IMG/VR virus record: IMGVR_UViG_3300037493_004714
Location: 1-22,241 of that record
DNA: 22,241 nucleotides
Reading direction: 5' to 3' (one strand)
From: a virus
Every line of letters starts with the position of its first letter. The stretch's first letter is position 1. The notes below the pieces were generated by a model. That model was given only the letters and a program-made list of their open reading frames with translations. It had not been told where the DNA came from and did not search any database. The translations under genes were made by a program, and so were the position numbers. Of the stretch, positions 14,733 to 22,180 are shown piece by piece.

Positions 14733-16236
14733 ATTAACTGAATTAAGATTAGCAGTATTGACTCTAACCAATGCGTTCAATAATTCCACTACTGGAGCTC
14801 ATGGTGGTGGCAATGGTGGCAAGGGAGTGGCTGCTGGAGTGGCTGGTGGCGTTATTGAAGGTAGTATTAATTCTAGTGCCACTAGCAAGATGGGCAAAGA
14901 TATTACTGAAGCTGCTAGATTGATGGGTTCTAAGTTTGATAATTCCATTAAATTAATGGATGTTAGCTTTAGAAAATTCGTAGATTCTTTACACACAGTC
15001 TTTATCCAGGGATCAATTGATTTAAAAAGATTATTCAATCCTAAGACTTGGTCAAATGCTACAGACCATAAAAAAGTTGGTTCATTGCAAGCAGAATCTG
15101 CAAAGGCGTTTATGGATGGCGCTCAAAAGGAATATGATAAATTAGCCCATAAAGACCCCAAAGCTGAAGCTGAGAAAATAAAAGCATTAGCTCTTGAGGA
15201 AAAATTAAACAAATCCAAGAAAAGAGCAGAGGATGGTTGGAAAACTTTTAATGGATTAATTAATAAAGCCGCTTTAACTTTAACTGGATTTGTCGCTGCT
15301 GGCCTTGCTGATACCGTCCAGGGATATCAATTAGGATTTGAATTAAAGAGATTAGCATATCAGATTGCTGATTCTGTTCTACCTATTATCCTATCATTTA
15401 CCAGAAATTTAAAGTTATTAAATAACTATCTAGATAGGCAAAATAGAGATAGAAAGCCAGGGGAAATTGGTGGGCTTGGGGCGACCATTGCTACTGTAAT
15501 TGCTGCTCCATTTATAATTGCTATTGGCAAGCCACTACTTGGTTTGACAAAATTTCTTGGCACAGAGTTTAGCAAGACTATGGCAATGGTTTGGGGCAAA
15601 GTTGGTGGCTTGAGAGGTCTTGGACAGATGGTTGGCTCTCTAGGTGAAGGTACTAGTAGAGGCATGGGTATCGGCTCTAGAGTAGGTGGTACGGGAGTAT
15701 TGGGTGGAGCGGGATTAATTGGCTCTACTATTGCTCTTGCATTATGGACTCTATATGAATCTAAAAAGATTAAAGATTTTGATGATAACTTCAAGAAAAT
15801 GAAAATGGGCAAAGAGGGCTGGTATAGAGAGGATACCAAAGAGAGCTTAGCTAAAAAGAAAGCTGAAGCAGACGCGGTTGCAGAAACTCCTTGGAGATAT
15901 AGAAAGAAAGAATTAGGTAATGGGGATCGCCGTGAATATACCAAAGATGAAAAAGCGGATTTAGAAAAGAAATATTCTGCTGGTAAAAAAGATAAAGCTG
16001 AGAAAGAAAAAGCCGATAGACTTGAATCAATGTTAACTACCAGTTTTGGCAATGTTACCCAGCTGTGGGAAAAAATGCAAAGTGAGACAACAGCGAATCC
16101 AACATTAGATGTAGCTGAGAAATCATTGGATACTCTTGGTTATTTATTATTAAATATTATTAATATTAAAGAAATTCTAAGTAACCAAAAACAGACAACA
16201 GCAGAAGAATTATTAACAGATACCCCCGAACGGTAA
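14725..16236 (+). CDS. Tape measure protein, 503 aa
   Basis: The position directly after the G/GT chaperone gene and the composition identify it. The N-terminal helix (SELTELRLAVLTLTNAFNNS) is followed by a Gly-rich linker (residues 24-46). A helical part (FRKFVDSLHTVFIQGSIDLK) and a Lys/Glu/Ala coiled-coil stretch (about 125-178) come next. Hydrophobic segments lie near 181-200 and 248-280, a Gly-rich zone at 290-335, and another hydrophobic segment (GLIGSTIALALWTLYESKK) near 330-348; these may contact the membrane during DNA ejection. A Lys/Glu-rich tail follows. At roughly 1.5 angstroms per residue the tail would be about 75 nm, short for a siphovirus (inference). ATG 14725 follows GAGG at 14714-14717. 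Confidence 0.85.
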   Translation: MSELTELRLAVLTLTNAFNNSTTGAHGGGNGGKGVAAGVAGGVIEGSINSSATSKMGKDITEAARLMGSKFDNSIKLMDVSFRKFVDSLHTVFIQGSIDLKRLFNPKTWSNATDHKKVGSLQAESAKAFMDGAQKEYDKLAHKDPKAEAEKIKALALEEKLNKSKKRAEDGWKTFNGLINKAALTLTGFVAAGLADTVQGYQLGFELKRLAYQIADSVLPIILSFTRNLKLLNNYLDRQNRDRKPGEIGGLGATIATVIAAPFIIAIGKPLLGLTKFLGTEFSKTMAMVWGKVGGLRGLGQMVGSLGEGTSRGMGIGSRVGGTGVLGGAGLIGSTIALALWTLYESKKIKDFDDNFKKMKMGKEGWYREDTKESLAKKKAEADAVAETPWRYRKKELGNGDRREYTKDEKADLEKKYSAGKKDKAEKEKADRLESMLTTSFGNVTQLWEKMQSETTANPTLDVAEKSLDTLGYLLLNIINIKEILSNQKQTTAEELLTDTPER

Positions 16237-16253
16237 AAACCTGAAAGATAAAT

Positions 16254-17138
16254 ATGAATACATTTCCAAAATTAGGATACACAGGAATCAGTTGTAACTT
16301 TAGCAATGATTCTAATACCGCTACTAGAGAATTCTATGTCAAAGAGGAAGTAGCTCTTAAGACAATGCTAGAGATATTATTAGGAAATCCATATCTCGGA
16401 ATTCTACCACATGCTCATCCGAGTTTCACAAGTTTTAGATGTTATGATGTAGCAATAACTCCAGTTAATGGTAAATCAGTCCAAGGTAGTAGAGATACTG
16501 ATACTGATATTCAGGGATTCTTGGATGCTAAAGAACATGTGGTTGGATATAAAGTAGTGGCTACATATAGACCTATTGCTGATGAGGGTAGTATAAAAAA
16601 TATTACTGAGGAGACTTTTGATTTCTCTGCTCAGACAATGTGCTTAATTGGCAATCAGATGGCAGCAGATAAAGCATCAGGATTGCATTGGGCTAGCGAT
16701 AATAAATTGTGTATTAATGTTAGAAGCATAGTTAAAATTATTCCTAAAGTAGATATCATCCAGAAAAGAATTTATTTACAAAATGTTCCTGGCTCTGTAG
16801 TATATGGTAAAATCGGTAGTATAAATAATGCTGATTTTTCTTTTACTCAATCTAGAAATGGTGGTAATCTTAATGAATGGAAAGCTGGGACTTTATTATT
16901 CCTGGGTTGTCCAACTACTAGAAAATTCAGATGGGATGGACAGTTTAATACTGAAGTAACTCTGAAGTTTGCAGCCAATGTATTCAGGGATAAAATATAT
17001 GGTGGTACAGAGGACTTCGTAACTTGGAATAGATTGTTTAGACCTAAAGAAGGTTATTGGGATAAAGTCCAGATTGGTACAGCCAACAAACTATTATATC
17101 CTGAAGTAGATTTCTCTATATTTAACACAATGAAATAA
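16254..17138 (+). CDS. Distal-tail-region protein candidate, 294 aa
   Basis: I do not recognise a named family. It follows the tape measure by 17 bp, the position of distal tail or tail-tip hub genes. The sequence is mixed, with beta-type segments (TSFRCYDVAITPVNGKS, VVGYKVVATYRPIADEGSI, VEVTL-like strand TEVTLKFAANVF) and a Trp-rich C-terminus (DFVTWNRLFRPKEGYWDKVQ). A CLIGNQMAADKASGLHWASD stretch lies near the centre. There is no signal peptide or membrane helix. The ribosome site is weak (GAAAG). The dit-like role is from context only; it could also be a hub protein. Confidence 0.65.
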   Translation: MNTFPKLGYTGISCNFSNDSNTATREFYVKEEVALKTMLEILLGNPYLGILPHAHPSFTSFRCYDVAITPVNGKSVQGSRDTDTDIQGFLDAKEHVVGYKVVATYRPIADEGSIKNITEETFDFSAQTMCLIGNQMAADKASGLHWASDNKLCINVRSIVKIIPKVDIIQKRIYLQNVPGSVVYGKIGSINNADFSFTQSRNGGNLNEWKAGTLLFLGCPTTRKFRWDGQFNTEVTLKFAANVFRDKIYGGTEDFVTWNRLFRPKEGYWDKVQIGTANKLLYPEVDFSIFNTMK

Positions 17139-17140
17139 AT

Positions 17141-18388
17141 ATGAATACAATTAACCAGGGCGGTAGATTAAATAGAGGCGACTATAACGATTTGGTCAAT
17201 CGGGCTGATAGCTCATCTAAGTTATCTTTTGCTGGTGCTGATGTTGGTGCCGCTGGTAATCATGTTGTATCCGTAGAGGAATATCAAGAGCCAGGATGTT
17301 GGGGAATGATTCTTGGTAATGATGCCACTTATCAGAAGGCTTATATCTGGAAAGAAGTGGTTGGGGCAGTAATTAGTGGTGAAGCTTCATCTTTTGATTG
17401 GCCTGAGGAGCCAAGAGCTTCTGATGTTAACTGGGATAGCCGAGGTGGGAATGCTCTAATTCTTAGTAGGGGAGAATGCAAAGATTTAGTTAGAGAGAAG
17501 AATGACTTAGCATTAGCAGTTGGACAGATTTGCTGGATTGTTCCATCCTATCTAAATAACCCCACTTGTGAATTTGTTACAGATGCTGAATTCTCAATGT
17601 GGGCGAGAGTTGGTGAACAGACTAGCGCAATGCGATCTAGTTTTGCCAGTGATGGAGAACATTATTTTCCATGGAAAGAAGTGCAACAAACTAGTTTTGG
17701 TACTTGGGTTGATACCGATAGGTATAAGTCAACTTGGACGGGTACTTATTTGAGAAATCCACTTAGATGCACAATGGATGCTACTTTACCAAAGAAAGAT
17801 GATATTGTCAGAGTATTCCCCGGAATGATGCAAAGTTATTCTGAAGGTGGATATTTAAAATTTGAGAACATATGGAATTTCAATGCTAGTGGATCAGCTT
17901 CTCCATTGATTGACTTCATGTTAAAGACTAACCTGACCCCAGGTAGCTCCGCTGATGCGTATTTATTAAAAGCAGATGGTACTCCTGATACTAGTGCGTC
18001 TACTATTGTTGTTCATGATTTACCAGAGACTACTAGGCGGGCATTTGGCAAAAATTCCCACTCCACCAACGCGGCAAAAGGTAAATGCTTTTATAATGAA
18101 TTAACCAGTAAATATGAAATAGTATCAATGATTGTTCTGGCTAAGTTATGCAAGGCATCTACTGTAGCATCATCCATTAATGCTACAGATGCTACTTTTA
18201 CTGTTGATAATATTGAAGTTTTAGATGATGGTCAGTCCCCAGTAGAAAGTAGCTCTGCTACTTTATCAGTGGTCAATTGGTGCGCCTGGCAAGCAAATGC
18301 TTCAGGTAAGCCAGTAGTTATTGTTCATTGGTCTAGCGGTACCTATGCGTTCTTGCAAGGAGGTTGCTTCCCAGCTCCAACTTCATAA
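17141..18388 (+). CDS. Tail-tip/baseplate-region protein candidate, 415 aa
   Basis: I do not recognise a family. ATG 17141 lies 2 bp after the previous stop, with no clear Shine-Dalgarno, so translation is probably coupled. The N-terminal part is polar (GGRLNRGDYNDLVNRADSSS); the middle has Trp-rich segments (FDWPEEPRASDVNWDSRGGN, SFGTWVDTDRYKSTWTGTYL); and the C-terminal region is beta-like (INATDATFTVDNIEVLDDGQ, then ATLSVVNWCAWQANASGKPV). Such long, mostly beta proteins after the distal tail gene usually form the tail tip, and this one may carry a host-recognition part. The stop overlaps the next start as TAATG at 18386-18390. Confidence 0.65.
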   Translation: MNTINQGGRLNRGDYNDLVNRADSSSKLSFAGADVGAAGNHVVSVEEYQEPGCWGMILGNDATYQKAYIWKEVVGAVISGEASSFDWPEEPRASDVNWDSRGGNALILSRGECKDLVREKNDLALAVGQICWIVPSYLNNPTCEFVTDAEFSMWARVGEQTSAMRSSFASDGEHYFPWKEVQQTSFGTWVDTDRYKSTWTGTYLRNPLRCTMDATLPKKDDIVRVFPGMMQSYSEGGYLKFENIWNFNASGSASPLIDFMLKTNLTPGSSADAYLLKADGTPDTSASTIVVHDLPETTRRAFGKNSHSTNAAKGKCFYNELTSKYEIVSMIVLAKLCKASTVASSINATDATFTVDNIEVLDDGQSPVESSSATLSVVNWCAWQANASGKPVVIVHWSSGTYAFLQGGCFPAPTS

Positions 18389-19443
18389 TGCCAGATCTAC
18401 CAGGTGGAAAACTTTGTTGTTGTTGTACCAATACTTGTGATTATGTCAAGTATTTGTTGAATACTGCAATGTTCCCCCAACCAGCATTGAAATATTCAAT
18501 AGAAGCTAAGCTTGATTGGGGTGGGACTTGGGATTATGACGCATATGGACAGATAGGATCTCAGACAGTATTGTGGTATCCTCATTTAGGGCCAGTAGTA
18601 ACTCTGATGGCTGGGCCGCCGCCATATAATGTTGGCTCTACCAACGCGGACAACCAATTAGCTCTTAATCATGACTTGTATCCAGAATGTGGAGGAGCAG
18701 TACGGGGCGCAGAAATTATATCCAATGGTGCTTATTTTTTAACTCAATGTGAAACTTATTATTTCTGGTACAATAGATGGTCTACTTGTGATAGCCCCGC
18801 GTCATCCGTCACAACTAATACAGTTAAATTTACTAATAACCATGCTACAGATTCTATTTGGGTTTGTCAAAATGATGGTACTGGAATAGAAATTACAGCT
18901 GGTAGCTCTCATACTTTTTCTGATGGATATAAATGGGTTGATGGACAAGGTGATAAAAACTCTGTAGCTAACTCAGCAAAAAATAAATATAAAGTCCAGA
19001 GTACCAGTGGATCTTGTGGTGTTTGCTGCGTATGGCCCTATACTTATGGTGATGAATTTGTTTTAAATTATGATACAGGTACTTGCACACATTGCTATAA
19101 TGATGTTCTAAATTGTGATGGCAAGCAATATTGTTTCTTTATTAGGTTAGCTTATACTTATGGTAAATTTACCATTTTAGTTGGCTTTGTGTTGTTAGAG
19201 CCAAGTGGTAGTACTGGCTGTCTAAAGAAATGTAATTGTTCTACTTTAATGGAATATGAGAGACTTGATGCTGCTAAGTATAAAGTCTATAAATATGAAT
19301 TAACAGTTACAGGATCATCCCCATCAGTCTGTGATTTACAATATAATGAGCCAAGTTATATATCTACTGCTGGAACGCTGACAGTACCTTGGCCAGTTAC
19401 TACTTCAGGAACAATAATGTCTTTAACACATGTAGACCTATAA
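18388..19443 (+). CDS. Cysteine-rich tail-region protein, 351 aa
   Basis: I do not recognise the family. ATG 18388 overlaps the previous stop as TAATG and is preferred to the in-frame TTG at 18364. Cysteines are clustered: KLCCCCTNTCDYVKYLL at the N-terminus, TSGSCGVCCVWPY, TGTCTHCYNDVLNCDGKQYC and TGCLKKCNCST towards the C-terminus. Between them are aromatic beta-like stretches (YFLTQCETYYFWYNRWSTCD). Such density suggests multiple disulfides or metal sites in a structural protein, probably at the tail tip or host contact. There is no signal peptide, so it acts in the virion. The end overlaps the next start as TAATG at 19441-19445. Confidence 0.65.
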   Translation: MPDLPGGKLCCCCTNTCDYVKYLLNTAMFPQPALKYSIEAKLDWGGTWDYDAYGQIGSQTVLWYPHLGPVVTLMAGPPPYNVGSTNADNQLALNHDLYPECGGAVRGAEIISNGAYFLTQCETYYFWYNRWSTCDSPASSVTTNTVKFTNNHATDSIWVCQNDGTGIEITAGSSHTFSDGYKWVDGQGDKNSVANSAKNKYKVQSTSGSCGVCCVWPYTYGDEFVLNYDTGTCTHCYNDVLNCDGKQYCFFIRLAYTYGKFTILVGFVLLEPSGSTGCLKKCNCSTLMEYERLDAAKYKVYKYELTVTGSSPSVCDLQYNEPSYISTAGTLTVPWPVTTSGTIMSLTHVDL

Positions 19444-19733
19444 TGCATTGTATATTCAAAGATAAAAAATGTATTAATTGTGGATTTATTATCCCTGATT
19501 CTTGGGGAATTAAGTCTTGTGTTAATATGTGTCCTATAGATCCACCACTTGAAGTACAATTAGCAACTGCAGATAGAGATTTTGAAACCATTGCCAAAAA
19601 TCTTGAAGTTTGCAGACTCTGTGAATTCTGGTCAATAACTAGATGCGTCAAATGCGATTGCCCTAGGTCAGCTCCTATGGCTTGGGCAAATAGGGTAAAT
19701 ATGGGTAAATGTCCTATGGGAAAATGGCTATAA
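19443..19733 (+). CDS. Small Cys-rich protein (CxxC motifs), 96 aa
   Basis: ATG 19443 overlaps the previous stop (TAATG) and is chosen over the in-frame TTG 19389. It has eleven Cys in 96 residues: CINC at 10-13, CVNMC at 26-30, CRLC at 57-60, CVKCDC at 68-73 and Cys90 in MGKCPMGKWL. The CxxC pairs fit a zinc-binding rubredoxin/zinc-ribbon-like fold, but family assignment is not possible by eye. A central helix (EVQLATADRDFETIAKNLEV) separates two Cys clusters. It is the last gene of the late operon and directly follows the Cys-rich tail protein; a joint structural or assembly role is inferred. Confidence 0.7.
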   Translation: MHCIFKDKKCINCGFIIPDSWGIKSCVNMCPIDPPLEVQLATADRDFETIAKNLEVCRLCEFWSITRCVKCDCPRSAPMAWANRVNMGKCPMGKWL

Positions 19734-19767
19734 TCTGCTATTTAAATTGAATGTAATAGTTATGTAA

Positions 19768-19782
19768 TCGAAAAGATTTCGA
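19768..19782 (+). repeat. Inverted repeat TCGAAA-AGA-TTTCGA, operator candidate
   Basis: Two perfect 6-bp arms with a 3-bp centre lie just upstream of the possible promoter. A dimeric regulator could bind here, but no regulator is identified. Confidence 0.5.
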
Positions 19783-19790
19783 AAATAAAA

Positions 19791-19817
19791 TTGAAAGTGA
19801 GATTGATATATTATAGT
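19791..19817 (+). promoter_or_regulatory. Possible sigma-70-type promoter, TTGAAA-N15-TATAGT
   Basis: TTGAAA (19791-19796) and TATAGT (19812-19817) each match the consensus at five of six bases, but the 15-bp spacer is short. Initiation near 19824 would read into the terminator at 19853-19901 before the next gene, implying attenuation or antitermination. This is prediction only. Confidence 0.35.
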
Positions 19818-19834
19818 AGCAACTGGCATTGCTA
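19817..19834 (+). repeat. Inverted repeat TAGCAA-N6-TTGCTA, operator candidate
   Basis: Perfect 6-bp arms around CTGGCA overlap the predicted start point of the promoter candidate, a usual place for a repressor site. It may also be chance. Confidence 0.45.
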
Positions 19835-19852
19835 ACACAATTTACAATTTAG

Positions 19853-19901
19853 ACAACCCCCATTATTCCGTGCCAGCGGGTAGTGGGGGTTGTTCTTTTT
19901 T
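19853..19901 (+). terminator. Rho-independent terminator closing the late operon
   Basis: Positions 19853-19865 pair with 19881-19893 (13 bp, one T-G pair), with a 15-nt loop and a T-rich tail (TTCTTTTTT) to 19901. It lies about 120 bp after the last tail gene and directly abuts the AGGAG ribosome site of the next gene. Confidence 0.85.
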
Positions 19902-19911
19902 AGGAGCGAAT

Positions 19912-20103
19912 ATGGGCGCAGCAACAGGCGAAGCAACCGAATTTACACAGAAAGAAAAAGATTATATGATACACATGGCACGGGTCATGGGTGATTTATA
20001 TAACGAAAAACAAGTGATTGATTGGATTTTACAGAAAATGAATTTACAGAGAAATTTACAGAGAAATTTACAGAAAAGGAATACAGAAAATGATAAAACA
20101 TGA
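19912..20103 (+). CDS. Small protein with NLQR repeat, 63 aa
   Basis: ATG 19912 lies 5 nt after AGGAG (19902-19906); an earlier GTG at 19870 lies inside the terminator loop and is rejected. The protein is helical (FTQKEKDYMIHMARVMGDLY, then NEKQVIDWILQKM). It ends in a triple NLQR/NLQK repeat encoded by three 12-bp units and a polar tail. I do not recognise a family; the size and charge suggest a small DNA-related or regulatory protein. It overlaps the primase-helicase gene by 14 bp and is probably translated with it. Confidence 0.6.
   Translation: MGAATGEATEFTQKEKDYMIHMARVMGDLYNEKQVIDWILQKMNLQRNLQRNLQKRNTENDKT
20041..20076 (+). repeat. Three 12-bp tandem repeats (aatttacagaga)
   Basis: Two perfect units and one 11-of-12 copy run in tandem inside the small gene, encoding NLQR-NLQR-NLQK. 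Related ttacagaaaatg sequence flanks the block on the left. Slippage or protein-repeat selection explains it; an iteron role near the replication gene is possible. Confidence 0.85.
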
Positions 20104-22078
20104 AAATATACCCCAAGAGCTAAAAGAAATGAATTCTTGGGTTGGATGGAAAGATAAAAAAATACCCTATTGTCCAATGAATGATAAGCCAGCTAGGACT
20201 AATGATCCTAGTACCTGGGCTAATTATGATTCGGCCGTTGAATATTACGATACCGTAGAAAATGTTCTAGGCATTGGCATTGTACTTCAGGACAATCTTA
20301 TTGCCATTGATCTTGACAATTGTATTGTTAATGGAGTTATCAATGATTTTGCCAATGAAATCATTGATCAGATTGATTCCTATACCGAAATTAGTCCGTC
20401 AGGAAACGGTATTCATATCTTTGCTTTCGGGGAGCCAAGACAAGGTAAAAGAAAAACGGCTGGTTTGGAAGTCTATGATTCTAATTCCGCCAGATATTTA
20501 ACCGTTACTGGTAATAAATATGGAATTGGGGAATTGTCTTTTAGAATTGATGAAATTACGACTCTCTGTGATGAATTTTTTAAAGAAAAACCAGCTCCAG
20601 GTTTTAATGACCATTCTGGTGACCATTCTGGTGACCATTCTGGTGACCATTCTGGACACACAACTATGGGCTACAAACAAGCCCAAGAATATATAGAAAA
20701 TTGCGGAGGCGGTAAAGCTGGGAATGACGCTAGTGGTTATGCTATGGCCATAGCTATTAAATTAATTCATGGTTATGGACTGAATGAAAAACAAGCTATT
20801 GAATTAATGTTAAAATGGGGTAATAAGGAAAGCAATACCGATTACCAGGGTAATTACTATCCCTGGGAAGAAAAAGAGATCAGACACAAGGTAGCAGATG
20901 CTCTCAGAACACGCTATGTTGGTGTCAGAGGCGATGCAATTAATAAAACGGTAGAATTGACCAAAAGAATTAAAACTATTGTAGAAGAGCCCATTTTGGA
21001 GGTCCTAGGCCATACCGTTAAAAAAGAAAAAGAATTTGCTTATAAGATTATTACAGCAAAAGAATTAGATGTTGGGCAATATGAGTTAGAATATCTAGTT
21101 GAAAACTTCTTGGTTGCCAACCAACCATGCATAGTGGCTGGTTGTAAGAAAACATTAAAAACCAATGTTCTTATTGATTTGGCAATAAGTTTAACTAATG
21201 GTAAATTGGTACTTAATACACCGTTACTTCCAGTGACAAGATCAATTGCTGTTGGAATTATGACAGGTGAATCAGGATTGGCAACAATACAGGAAACTGC
21301 TAGACGGATATGTATTTCCAAGGGACTTAAATTGTCTGAATGTGAAAATCTGTATTTTAGTGAAGATATGCCAAAATTGGGAGCTACAAAACACGAAGAT
21401 GCAATTTCTAATTTTATTAAAAATTGTAAATTAGAAGTTTTAATTATTGATCCAGCATATATGACAATTCCTAGCGGGACAAAAGCTGAAAACTTGTTTG
21501 AAATGGGAGAATTGTTGTATTCAATGAATAAAGTATGCAAATCGCATAAATGTCTTATGATGTTAGCACACCATATGAAGAAACTGAATTTCGGAGGAAA
21601 TTCAAATCCTTACAATCCACCTGACATGGAAGATATTGCTTGGACTGGATTCCAGGAGTTTGCCAGACAATGGATTTTAATTGGCAGAAGATGTGCTTAT
21701 GAGGACGGTACTGGTACCCACCACATGTGGATTAGGTCTGGTGGCTCCGCTGGACACAGCTCTTGTTTGGCGGTTGATATCGAAGAAGGACATAGACCAA
21801 ATAGAATCTGGACTGTTAGCTCCAGATTTGCTAAAGAGGAAATTGAGAACAATAAGCAAGATAAGCAAAATAAGAAAGATGGGCAGTTTGATAGGAATTC
21901 AAATCTTGTCATTGGAATTCTTACTGGAATTGAAAACGCGGACACAAAAGCTGGAGTATTTAAAAAATCCAAGCTGGGTAAAGCATCTTTTGACAAGATT
22001 TGGGATCATATTTTGCCTGATTTAATTACCAAAGAGATTACCAAAATGAAGTGGAAAGGGGTTGGATACTATGTCTAG
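20090..22078 (+). CDS. Primase (PrimPol-like) fused to RepA-type helicase/AAA ATPase, 662 aa
   Basis: The N-terminal region (IPQELKEMNSWVGWKDKKIP at 7-26, acidic IDLDN at 73-77, SPSGNGIHIFAFGEP at 102-116) matches the primase-polymerase N-domain of phage and plasmid replication proteins, with Asp74/Asp76 and His109 as likely catalytic residues. A His/Gly/Ser/Asp linker (174-190), encoded by four 12-bp repeats, leads to a helical domain (about 190-280). The RecA/RepA-like ATPase follows: Walker A AGCKKTLKTN (350-359), TGESGLATIQETARR (392-406), Walker B VLIIDPAY (450-457) and the AHHMKK motif (493-498). It likely primes and unwinds phage DNA at the origin. ATG 20090 has AAGGAA about 9 nt upstream. 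The ATPase style resembles planctomycete proteins. Confidence 0.85.
   Translation: MIKHENIPQELKEMNSWVGWKDKKIPYCPMNDKPARTNDPSTWANYDSAVEYYDTVENVLGIGIVLQDNLIAIDLDNCIVNGVINDFANEIIDQIDSYTEISPSGNGIHIFAFGEPRQGKRKTAGLEVYDSNSARYLTVTGNKYGIGELSFRIDEITTLCDEFFKEKPAPGFNDHSGDHSGDHSGDHSGHTTMGYKQAQEYIENCGGGKAGNDASGYAMAIAIKLIHGYGLNEKQAIELMLKWGNKESNTDYQGNYYPWEEKEIRHKVADALRTRYVGVRGDAINKTVELTKRIKTIVEEPILEVLGHTVKKEKEFAYKIITAKELDVGQYELEYLVENFLVANQPCIVAGCKKTLKTNVLIDLAISLTNGKLVLNTPLLPVTRSIAVGIMTGESGLATIQETARRICISKGLKLSECENLYFSEDMPKLGATKHEDAISNFIKNCKLEVLIIDPAYMTIPSGTKAENLFEMGELLYSMNKVCKSHKCLMMLAHHMKKLNFGGNSNPYNPPDMEDIAWTGFQEFARQWILIGRRCAYEDGTGTHHMWIRSGGSAGHSSCLAVDIEEGHRPNRIWTVSSRFAKEEIENNKQDKQNKKDGQFDRNSNLVIGILTGIENADTKAGVFKKSKLGKASFDKIWDHILPDLITKEITKMKWKGVGYYV
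20609..20655 (+). repeat. Four 12-bp iteron-like repeats (gaccattctggt)
   Basis: Three perfect units and a fourth matching at 11 of 12 lie inside the primase-helicase gene and encode the linker GDHSGDHSGDHSG. Each junction forms the palindrome TGGTGACCA. Tandem repeats inside an initiator gene recall the lambda O iterons, so this may be an origin; simple linker expansion is the alternative. Confidence 0.85.
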
Positions 22079-22099
22079 GATAGGCATAGATAGATTGTT

Positions 22100-22118
22100 G
22101 ATATATATTATATATATC
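22100..22118 (+). repeat. Perfect AT palindrome, 9-bp arms
   Basis: gatatatat and atatatatc are exact inverted copies around one central t. It could be an operator, an easily melted element or low-complexity AT sequence. Confidence 0.6.
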
Positions 22119-22124
22119 TACCAC

Positions 22125-22180
22125 TATAGGGTAAGAGCGTCTTCGACTCTGCTTCGCATCTTGACGCTTACTTACCTATA
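22125..22180 (+). promoter_or_regulatory. Long bulged inverted repeat, possible RNA hairpin in a 5' leader
   Basis: The outer arms TATAGG-G-TAAG and CTTACCTATA pair with one bulged G, and the inner arms AGCGTC (22136-22141) and GACGCT (22163-22168) pair, with a TA bulge at 22169-22170. The 21-base loop (22142-22162) has no clear inner stem. No T-tract follows on either strand, so it is not an intrinsic terminator. It ends 40 bp before the next ATG. Confidence 0.6.

Larger units (their letters stand above)
19734..19911 (+). other. Non-coding control segment between late and replication genes
   Basis: No gene is seen in these 178 bases, which are AT-rich. The segment holds two perfect inverted repeats (19768-19782 and 19817-19834), a promoter-like sequence (19791-19817) and a terminator (19853-19901), listed separately. 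It probably separates the late tail operon from the replication operon and may contain repressor or activator sites. This is inferred from arrangement only. Confidence 0.6.

Noticed and set aside
15426-16052. Minus-strand open frame of about 208 codons inside the tape-measure gene.
   Set aside because: It is Ser/Pro/Leu-rich antisense shadow of a Lys/Glu/Gly-rich gene, with no ribosome site and no space for its own promoter.
16248-17149. Both distal-tail genes share the initiation context ataaatatgaataca.
   Set aside because: A 15-base AT-rich match around two MNT starts can arise by chance; no paralogy is apparent in the proteins.
19870-19911. GTG at 19870 as an upstream start for the small gene.
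   Set aside because: It lies in the terminator loop without a ribosome site, whereas ATG 19912 has AGGAG at good spacing.
21040-21540. Minus-strand open frame of about 166 codons inside the primase-helicase gene.
   Set aside because: The plus strand encodes clear ATPase motifs here; the antisense frame has no start signal or family features.
22121-22131. CACTATAGGG resembles the 3' end of the T7-type phage promoter.
   Set aside because: The bases upstream that T7-like polymerases recognise (about -8 to -11) do not match, there is no second copy in the window, and no single-subunit RNA polymerase gene is visible.
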